From Mesostigma viride (Eukaryota; Streptophyta; Mesostigmatophyceae; Mesostigmatales; Mesostigmataceae): 64,000 nucleotides of DNA. Shown in pieces: positions 56,690 through 64,000 of the stretch (the first letter of the stretch is position 1; every line of letters starts with the position of its first letter). The DNA lies in NCBI GenBank assembly GCA_009746045.1, contig RPFO01000392.1, positions 331,145 to 395,144 on the forward strand, read 5' to 3'. A model generated the notes under the pieces. It worked only from the letters and a program-made list of their open reading frames with translations. It did not search any database and was not told the origin of the DNA. Both the position numbers and the translations under genes were made by a program.

Positions 56690-57954
56690 TTACAGGGCAC
56701 GCGGGGCGGCCAGTTGGTTCATGACAGCTGCATAGCAGGACTCTGCGGAGTCGTAGCGGAAAAACGGGAAGCACAGGTCGTGCTTGGAGTCCTTGCCCTC
56801 GCAGATGGGGCAGGAGACACTCTTGGTGCCAGCCTCCCGCAGAGTGTCGAGGACGCACTCGCTGCAGACGACGTCGTTGTCGATGCTGTGGCCGTTGGCG
56901 GTGAAGAGGTAGTGCGCCTTCTTGTTGCACACCTTGCAGGTCTTGGAGGGCACGTCCAACTGGTGGTTGCAGCCCATCTGCTTGCTGGCAGCCTTGACGC
57001 CGCAGAACTTGTTCTTCAGATGCTCGAACTCCTTGGTGCCGGGAGTGACGGTGCTGGTGAGGTTGGACTCGGACAGCGTGAAAGAGACGAAGCTGAGGTG
57101 GGAGACATAGTTGCGCTTCTCGCACTCCCACTTGATCCTGGAGATCTCCTTGGTGAAGTCGCTCTTGAAGTTCTCGATGTCGACCTTGGGCTTCTTGATG
57201 GCGTCGTTGAACAGCCCGCAAGACCTCAGGTAGTCGTTTGTGTCCTCCTGCTTCCTCTTGTAGCCACCGCGAAGAAAGGGCTGGTCGCGCTCCTCGACCT
57301 TGACGTTGACCTTGCCAGGGTCGGTGGGGCCGGTGAGAGCAAAGTTCGGCTCAGAGACGGTGTAGGTGCCTGGCGTGGGCCACTTGATGAACTCGGCGGT
57401 GTCCTCCATATCCGGGTAGATCTGGAGCAGCTCGGGGAACCTCTTCTTCGTCCGCTCGTGCTCGAACGCGAACTGCTCGAATGCGGGGTCCCAGCAGCTG
57501 ATGCAGTGCTCGGCCTTGCCGTTGCAGTCGATCTTGAGGAGATCCACACGAGTCGGCTTCTTGCACTTGGCGCAGTCCTTCGTGGGGATGCTCTTCAGCA
57601 TGTTGTTCTGCTGAAGGTACTCGCACGAGTCGCAGAAATGGCCGTCGCAGGGGAAAAGCTGTGATTGTTGCGCATCTTGTAATCCTCGTCAAACTCGCAG
57701 AAGTGCTTGAGAGACCTCATCTTGTCGCAGCCGACGCAGCGAATGCGCTTCTTGTTCATCATGATGTTGCTCGTCTCGTAGTGATCCATCATGTCGTTCA
57801 AAACGCTGCGAGAAGCCTCAGGAAGGTGGACTTCGCATGCATGCTCGCCGGTGACTGGGTGGAAAAGAATGTTGAAGTGGCGAGTTTTCTTGACTTTGGG
57901 AGCACTGTGCGGCCCACGCTGGCGAGGAGCAGAGATGGCGGAGGAGGTAGCCAT
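56690..57954 (-). CDS. Protein with two RING-like zinc modules
   Basis: From the ATG at 57954 (TATA box TATAAATGC at 58031-58039) the protein is about 421 residues, with one frame change at GGGGAAAA (57650-57657). The N-terminal module has RCVGC, then across the frame change PCDGHFCDSCEYL, and KDCAKCKK, the C-x2-C / C-x-H-x-C-x2-C / C-x2-C order of RING fingers. A further pair, IDCNGKAEHCISC, follows. The middle (FIKWPTPGTYTVSEPNF to VSHLSFVSFTL) is unrecognised. The C-terminal module CKVC...NGHS...VVCSEC...CPIC is again RING-like but lacks the usual third cysteine. Such proteins are usually E3 ubiquitin ligases; that is inferred from the motifs only. The first 230 bases are duplicated in the inverted arm at 62949-63178, where the gene is cut off. 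Confidence 0.65.
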
Positions 57955-58785
57955 TGGAGCTGGTTGGTTTTGGTTGCTGAGAGAGCTGGGTGGATGCGAG
58001 TGGGATGCGAGGCGAGGTGGTGCAAGTCCTGCATTTATACCCACGGGGCTGCAATTCCCGTGGTCTAGAAGAATTCAGCAGATCGACGGCTCGTGGCGAG
58101 CCACGAGGTTTGTAACGGGAAACGGTATGACGGTTACGAGGAAAAATTTCCCGTGGCCATACATTTTGAGCGTTATTTTGCCACGGGATTTGTAACGTAA
58201 AAAATCTTTCCCCGTGGCAAAAATATCCGACAGTTACTTTGCCGCGGGACCGGAATCGGATTTTTTTCTGTCCCCGTGGACGGATATTTTCGAGCGTTAT
58301 TTTGCCACGGGATTTGTAACGTAAAAATTCTTTCCCGTGGCAAAAATATCCGACAGTTACTTTGCCACGGGGCTCGAATCGGTTTTTTTTCTGTCCCCGT
58401 GGACGGATATTTTCGAGCGTTATTTTGCCACGGGATTTGTAACGTAAAAATTCTTTCCCCGTGGCAGAAATATCCGACAGTTACTCTGCCACGGGGCTCA
58501 AAACCGAAAATCCTTAATCCCCGTGGACGGATATTTCTGACCGTTATGCTGCCACGGGATTTGTAACGTAAAAAAACGCGTCCCGTGGATAAGGTTTCGG
58601 CGCATAAACGACGAACGCGCTTCCACGTAGCCAGATTGCCCGTGCAAGACCACGTAGATAGCCTGGCAGCCACGGGACCGTCTCGTCAACCAAGGCCTGC
58701 GCAGGTATAAAGACCAGACTTCCTCGTCTCCTCGCCACTCGCTCACCTCACATCAGCTCAGCACACCAAAACTCTCTCACTGGAT
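57955..58785. promoter_or_regulatory. Divergent promoter with 15 helically phased CCCGTGG/CCACGGG sites (left arm)
   Basis: Heptamers start at 58150, 58181, 58211, 58242 (CCGCGGG), 58273, 58305, 58334, 58365, 58396, 58428, 58458, 58489, 58520, 58552 and 58582. They strictly alternate CCCGTGG and CCACGGG. Spacing is 29-32, mean 30.9, about three helical turns. Four different spacers (with GTAACGTAAAAA, ATATCCGACAGTTACT, CGAATCGG and ACGGATATTTTCGAGCG) make a ~124-bp unit repeated about 3.5 times. TATA boxes lie on both sides (58031-58039 minus, 58706-58712 plus), so the array serves two divergent genes. Further single sites occur at 58042, 58057 and 58671. Confidence 0.9.
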
Positions 58786-59969
58786 ATGGCTTCCCGCCCC
58801 AGATACGCAGCTAGCTACAACTTTGGCCGTGGTGTTACTGGAGCTAGTGGCAGTGGCAGTGGAAGTGGCAGGGGAAAGCGACGTGCCGCGAGGAACACGG
58901 CTACTGGAGAAGCAGGTTTGTGACGAGCCTTTGTTTTTTTGCACCCAAAAGCGCTTTTTCTTGTCGTTTCCGCCTTTTGGTACTCATTTCTTGTTATGTT
59001 TTCTTGCCCCCACACACCCGTGCATGCAGAACTGACCGCTGAACAACGGCAGCTTCACAGGGCTAACAAGCCTGTGCCCGTGCACGATAATCACGGGGAC
59101 TTCGACACAAGAAACAACGTGTTTCCCTATCTGGAGAACACTTTCAAGGTGGCGAAACTCGTCCTGGACTTGAGCAAGATCGAATGCGCCATTTGCGCGG
59201 AGGAGAGAGACAAGTATGTCACTCTCATGCTGGAGAACGAGCCCGCGCACGCATGCTCCATCATCATCTGCGACACCTGTGCCACTACCAAGCTTCACAC
59301 GTTCAGAAACCAGTGCCCGCAGTGCCGCAAGCCGCTGAGCTCGTCTGGGCAGCTGTTCGTCCCCAACCCGCAGCTCAACAGCCTGGCGTCGAGGACGCAA
59401 TACGGGCCTGCGAACACCCCGGCTGCTTTACGATCATCCCAAGCAACATGATGGCGGCGCACGAGGAGGAGTGCGAGTACAACGTCTACACCTGTGGCAA
59501 CACCGTCTCGTTCCGCCTGCTGGACAACGAGACGCTTTCTTCCAAGATGTGCTGCGGCTATGAGGGCAAGAAACGCGCCGTCGAGGAGCACATGGAGACT
59601 TGCCCGGAGGCTGAGTCTGCGAAGAAGCTTAGCGCAATGATGGGCGTGTTTGACAAGGTGGAGGCGCTCTCAGCTGCAATGGAGCGCGACAGCCCAGACG
59701 TCTTCAAGCGCATGGCTCAGTTGTTTGGGGTGACCACGGAGAAGGCCAGGCGCATCCTTGCCAGCCTGCCTGGAGCGAGTGCTGCCGGCCCTTCTTCCCA
59801 GCGTGCTCCTCGTCCAGGGGAAGCAGTGGACACAGCAATCCCCGTCGACGCCCCCACTGACCCAATCAGTGATCTCGTGGACGCCATAGACGCTGACGTT
59901 GCTGCACAGGGCGTCGACGACGAGGCTGCAGACCCCACCTGGACTCCGGCTGGCAACCAGGACGACTGA
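58786..59969 (+). pseudogene. RING and TRAF-type zinc finger gene, left-arm copy with frameshift
   Basis: Exons 58786-58915 and 59030-59969 are joined across GTTTGT...ATGCAG. The RING-like module (CAIC at residues 96-99, H117, C119, CDTC, CPQC at 139-142) is intact. A one-base deletion near 59402 (TACGGG where the other arm has TACAGGG) then shifts the frame, so the TRAF-like fingers are lost and translation stops at about 59451. The downstream sequence remains open in the right frame to 59969, so the break is recent or a sequence error. The TATA box TATAAAG lies at 58706 and a polyadenylation signal AATAAA at 60129. Confidence 0.75.
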
Positions 59970-60453
59970 ACAGTTACAGCTGACAGCATTGGATGTCAAA
60001 AACCCCTCTAGTTTAGAGACAAGGGCCATAGTTAGAAACCAGCCCATCCACGGGGTTTAGGTGACAGGCAGTAGAAGAAACACACCCCACACACTGGGGA
60101 CTTGGACAGGAAAGATGTGGATGTTTGTAATAAAGATGTGGATGTTTGCAAAACCAGTTTGAAAAAATATCTAAGCTGCACATTAGTATAAGTATGGTAA
60201 GTTTCCAGCAGGCCACGTGGCAGCCACAAAGCCCGATCCCCGTGGTAGCCGGCGCAGTACGGATCCCGTAGGAATCCACGAGATATTTCCGAGATATTTC
60301 CGAGATATTTTAGATATTTTCAGATATTTTGAAAATATCCCAGGGACCCCGTGGACTCCCAGGGGAATCGTAACCGAAAATCGGACTCGCGGCCGGCGAT
60401 CGGAGGAGCCACCACGGGAAAACCCGTTTTTTTTTCGGGTGTGTCCTCAGAAC
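59970..60453. other. 3' region and palindrome centre, left half
   Basis: This holds the AATAAA at 60129, then CCACGGGG at 60045 and CCCGTGG at 60239, an AGATATTTCCG repeat series (60280-60330), and the GC-rich centre-proximal stem (CCACCACGGGAAAACCCG). No gene is seen. Confidence 0.6.
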
Positions 60454-60934
60454 GTTCTGAGGACACACCCGAAAAAAAAACGGGTTTTCCCGTGGTGGCT
60501 CCTCCGATCGCCGGCCGCGAGTCCGATTTTCGGTTACGATTCCCCTGGGAGTCCACGGGGTCCCTGGGATATTTTCAAAATATCTGAAAATATCTAAAAT
60601 ATCTCGGAAATATCTCGAAATATCTCGTGGATTCCTACGGGATCCGTACTGCGCAGGCTACCACGGGGTCGGGCTTTGTGGCTGCCACGTGGCCTGCTGG
60701 AAACTTACCATACTTATACTAATGTGCAGCTTAGATATTTTTTCAAACTGGTTTTGCAAACATCCACATCTTTATTACAAACATCCACATCTTTCCTGTC
60801 CAAGTCCCCAGTGTGTGGGTGTGTTTCTTCTACTGCCTGTCACCTAAACCCCGTGGATGGGCTGGTTTCTAACTATGGCCCTTGTCTCTAAACTAGAGGG
60901 GTTTTTGACATCCAATGCTGTCAGCTGTAACTGT
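60454..60934. other. Palindrome centre, right half
   Basis: Mirror image of the left half, including the reversed polyadenylation signal (TTTATT, about 60771) of the minus-strand gene. Differences include CTGCGCAGGC in place of GCCGGCGCAG. Confidence 0.6.
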
Positions 60935-62119
60935 TCAGTCGTCCTGGTTGCCAGCCGGAGTCCAGGTGGGGTCTGCAGCCTCGTCGTCGACGCCCTGTGC
61001 AGCAACGTCAGCGTCTATGGCGTCCACGAGATCACTGATTGGGTCAGTGGGGGCGTCGACGGGGATTGCTGTGTCCACTGCTTCCCCTGGACGAGGAGCA
61101 CGCTGGGAAGAAGGGCCGGCAGCACTCGCTCCAGGCAGGCTGGCAAGGATGCGCCTGGCCTTCTCCGTGGTCACCCCAAACAACTGAGCCATGCGCTTGA
61201 AGACGTCTGGGCTGTCGCGCTCCATTGCAGCTGAGAGCGCCTCCACCTTGTCAAACACGCCCATCATTGCGCTAAGCTTCTTCGCAGACTCAGCCTCCGG
61301 GCAAGTCTCCATGTGCTCCTCGACGGCGCGTTTCTTGCCCTCATAGCCGCAGCACATCTTGGAAGAAAGCGTCTCGTTGTCCAGCAGGCGGAACGAGACG
61401 GTGTTGCCACAGGTGTAGACGTTGTACTCGCACTCCTCCTCGTGCGCCGCCATCATGTTGCTTGGGATGATCGTAAAGCAGCCGGGGTGTTCGCAGGCCC
61501 TGTACTGCGTCCTCGACGCCAGGCTGTTGAGCTGCGGGTTGGGGACGAACAGCTGCCCAGACGAGCTCAGCGGCTTGCGGCACTGCGGGCACTGGTTTCT
61601 GAACGTGTGAAGCTTGGTAGTGGCACAGGTGTCGCAGATGATGATGGAGCATGCGTGCGCGGGCTCGTTCTCCAGCATGAGAGTGACATACTTGTCTCTC
61701 TCCTCCGCGCAAATGGCGCATTCGATCTTGCTCAAGTCCAGGACGAGCTTCGCCACCTTGAAAGTGTTCTCCAGATAGGGAAACACGTTGTTTCTTGTGT
61801 CGAAGTCCCCGTGATTATCGTGCACGGGCACAGGCTTGTTAGCCCTGTGAAGCTGCCGTTGTTCAGCGGTCAGTTCTGCATGCACGGGTGTGTGGGGGCA
61901 AGAAAACATAACAAGAAATGAGTACCAAAAGGCGGAAACGACAAGAAAAAGCGCTTTTGGGTGCAAAAAAACAAAGGCTCGTCACAAACCTGCTTCTCCA
62001 GTAGCCGTGTTCCTCGCAGCACGTCGCTTTCCCCTGCCACTTCCACTGCCACTGCCACTAGCTCCAGTAACACCACGGCCAAAGTTGTAGCTAGCTGCGT
62101 ATCTGGGGCGGGAAGCCAT
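60935..62119 (-). CDS. RING and TRAF-type zinc finger protein, intact right-arm copy
   Basis: Exons 61990-62119 and 60935-61875 join in phase, giving about 356 residues. The N-terminus is Gly/Ser-rich with a GKRRAAR basic patch (possible nuclear signal). A RING-like module covers 96-142 (CAIC, H117, C119, C124, CDTC end C127, CPQC), with the histidine before rather than after the third cysteine. Two SIAH/TRAF-type fingers follow: CEHPGC...HEEEC and CCGYEGKKRAVEEHMETC, both with the H-x3-C end. A helical region (LFGVTTEKARRILASLPG) and an acidic tail (ending NQDD) close the protein. The order RING then TRAF fingers is that of E3 ligases such as SIAH and TRAF types; the substrate is unknown. 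TATA, intron and promoter array mirror the left copy. Confidence 0.75.
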
Positions 62120-62948
62120 ATCCAGTGAGAGAGTTTTGGTGTGCTGAGCTGATGTGAGGTGAGCGAGTGGCGAGGAGACGAGGAAGTCTGGTCTTTATAC
62201 CTGCGCAGGCCTTGGTTGACGAGACGGTCCCGTGGCTGCCAGGCTATCTACGTGGTCTTGCACGGGCAATCTGGCTACGTGGAAGCGCGTTCGTCGTTTA
62301 TGCGCCGAAACCTTATCCACGGGACGCGTTTTTTTACGTTACAAGTCCCGTGGCAGCGTAACGGTCAGAAATATCCGTCCACGGGGATTAAGGATTTTCG
62401 GTTTTGAGCCCCGTGGCAGAGTAACTGTCGGATATTTTTGCCACGGGGAAAGAATTTTTACGTTACAAATCCCGTGGCAAAATAACGCTCGAAAATATCC
62501 GTCCACGGGGACAGAAAAAAAACCGATTCGGCCCCGTGGCAAAGTAACTGTCGGATATTTTTGCCACGGGAAAGATTTTTACGTTACAAATCCCGTGGCA
62601 AAATAACGCTCGAAAATATCCGTCCACGGGGACAGAAAAAAATCCGATTCCGGTCCCGCGGCAAAGTAACTGTCGGATATTTTTGCCACGGGGAAAGATT
62701 TTTTACGTTACAAATCCCGTGGCAAAATAACGCTCAAAATGTATGGCCACGGGAAAATTTTCCTCGTAACCGTCATACCGTTTCCCGTTACAAACCTCGT
62801 GGCGAGCCACGAGCCGTCGATCTGCTGAATTCTTCTAGACCACGGGAATTGCAGCCCCGTGGGTATAAATGCAGGACTTGCACCACCTCGCCTCGCATCC
62901 CACTCGCATCCACCCAGCTCTCTCAGCAACCAAAACCAACCAGCTCCA
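62120..62948. promoter_or_regulatory. Divergent promoter with phased CCCGTGG/CCACGGG sites (right arm)
   Basis: Fifteen heptamers start at 62317, 62347, 62379, 62410, 62441, 62471, 62505, 62533, 62564, 62592, 62624, 62655 (CCCGCGG), 62686, 62716 and 62747. Mean spacing is 30.7 and orientation alternates. Small indels in spacers (for example the missing T near 62575) are compensated so that overall phase is kept. TATA boxes lie at about 62193-62199 (minus) and 62864-62870 (plus). Confidence 0.88.
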
Positions 62949-63200
62949 ATGGCTACCTCCTCCGCCATCTCTGCTCCTCGCCAGCGTGGGCCGCACAGTG
63001 CTCCCAAAGTCAAGAAAACTCGCCACTTCAACATTCTTTTCCACCCAGTCACCGGCGAGCATGCATGCGAAGTCCACCTTCCTGAGGCTTCTCGCAGCGT
63101 TTTGAACGACATGATGGATCACTACGAGACGAGCAACATCATGATGAACAAGAAGCGCATTCGCTGCGTCGGCTGCGAGCGCAATAACTACGAAATGTAG
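62949..63200 (+). pseudogene. Truncated right-arm copy of the two-RING gene
   Basis: The frame is identical in design to the N-terminus of the gene at 56690-57954: same TATA box, ATG and leading residues to RCVGC. At 63178 the palindrome ends in the middle of the first zinc module and unrelated sequence adds six residues (ERNNYE then M) before a stop. The truncated 83-residue product has only the first C-x2-C and cannot form the RING. Confidence 0.8.
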
Positions 63201-64000
63201 GGTGTTGTTCCGTAGAGAGAAAGCGGTTCGGTTTCGTGAGGCCGAATACGATTTGCGCGGGAAGGTTTCTAACAGTGGTTATCAAAGGAAAAGGAAGAAG
63301 CGCAATCGCGCAGAGGATGCGTGTACAGTTTCACTTCGAGTGGCGATCTGTTCTGCCGCGTTTCTTGTCCTAAAATAACAATCTTAAAATTTCTGATCAA
63401 CATGATACCCCGCTTTCGAGCGAATTGCACAACAACTGGTCCTCATTGAACATACAATACTTTGTAAATAAATTGTTGTTTGAAGGGTATATAGAATGAC
63501 AACATCGTGCGGCCAAAAGCGTAAGTCTGGCGCCATTTGTCGCATAAAGGGTGAAAGGCGCCCAAGAAATGCCGTTTTCATGCAAAAAAACATGTCGTGG
63601 CGCGGAATTTTCTGGACCAATGAATCGGAAACTTGGCGAAGAGATAATATAATACGGACCACAAAGCGGATCGAAACCAGGCCGAGAAGAGAAAAATTCG
63701 AACGACAAGGTAACGCTAGTAGAAAGACAGAATGATAGTATATTTTTTTTCTGGTTTGGTTCGTATGTGTGAATGAACAAAGGAGTGCGGATGCAAGACG
63801 AGTTCGGGCGGAACTTGCAGAAATAAGTCGCGACCCAAACGCAAGAGATGCCGATTCCACTACTACGAAGAACCGCAAGGAAGTCGCGGAAGAAGACACA
63901 TGGCGCGACAGCCCGGCGATAGTGGATTATTTCAACACTGGCTAGGGTCCAAGTCTACAAGATGCCGTTCAAGAGCAAGCGCTAAGACGAAAATGGACAG
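63201..64000. other. Right flank of palindrome, possible coding fragments
   Basis: An Arg/Lys-rich frame of 79 residues at 63496-63735 ends near a GTAACG string. A separate open stretch at about 63777-63944 (SADARRVRAELAEIS, then EEDTWRDSPAIVDYFNTG and stop) looks charged and coding-like. The phases across the obvious splice strings do not agree, so I do not join them. No family is recognised. Confidence 0.35.

Larger units (their letters stand above)
57725..63178. repeat. 5.45-kb spacerless palindrome
   Basis: The left arm (57725-60453) and right arm (60454-63178) are inverted copies with a centre inside TCAGAACGTTCTGA. Arms differ by scattered substitutions and a net 4 bases. Examples are a one-base deletion near 59402 in the left arm, GCCGGCGCAG against GCCTGCGCAG near the centre, and GCC against GCT in the RING gene exon 1. 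Each arm carries the 5' part of the two-RING gene, the array promoter and a whole RING-TRAF-like gene pointing to the centre. Next to the centre AGATATTT strings recur. Confidence 0.95.

Noticed and set aside
57725-63178. Palindrome as a pure read fold-back artefact
   Set aside because: Not fully excluded, but the arms differ by substitutions, including a synonymous codon change and a coding indel, and the two outer flanks differ.

Overview
The window is nuclear DNA of a eukaryote. Protein genes are split by GT-AG introns, TATA boxes and AATAAA signals occur, and there are LTR, LINE and piggyBac elements with proper target duplications. The heat-shock factor gene has its intron inside the DNA-binding domain, next to the recognition helix, where land-plant Hsf genes have theirs. 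Together with a PICKLE-type CHD architecture and GC-rich, repeat-filled introns this suggests a green alga or related protist, but I cannot fix the lineage from sequence alone.

Layout. 0.2-1.0 kb: a truncated LINE ORF1-like protein. 1.1-2.8 kb: a non-coding DNA element. 7.0-10.3 kb (minus): a three-exon histone H3 variant. 11.5-25.7 kb (plus, head to head with H3): a 12-exon gene whose reading phase is kept across every junction, encoding a PHD-chromo-chromo-SNF2 protein (CHD3 type) whose ATPase motifs are destroyed; nearly every intron is filled by its own tandem repeat. 26.4-34.5 kb: a Ty3/gypsy-type LTR retrotransposon with near-identical 780-bp LTRs, 5-bp target duplications and decayed coding. 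35.4-36.8 kb: an intact LINE ORF1-like gene without ORF2. 36.9-40.2 kb: an apparently intact piggyBac transposon with TTAA duplications. 40.7-41.6 kb: successive microsatellites. 43.5-46.5 kb: poly-C-rich DNA, then a three-copy satellite leading into a heat-shock factor gene (46.7-48.6 kb). 49.8-51.3 kb: a LINE ORF2 remnant. 51.9-53.6 kb: a TTAA-flanked non-autonomous element sharing its core with the 1.1-2.8 kb element.

53.8-63.2 kb: a compact cluster of unfamiliar small genes (chromodomain-like, CxxC protein, two RING-type zinc proteins). Its right part is a 5.45-kb spacerless palindrome (57725-63178, centre 60453/60454). Each arm has a divergent promoter with 15 copies of CCCGTGG/CCACGGG in alternating orientation about 31 bp apart, i.e. 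three helical turns. This array, the palindrome and the zinc-finger cluster are the best candidates for an undescribed system. The H3 variant (K27 replaced by R, S28 by A) beside a catalytically dead CHD protein is the second.

Several cluster genes and the HSF gene shift frame at homopolymer runs, so consensus errors must be excluded before any is called a pseudogene.
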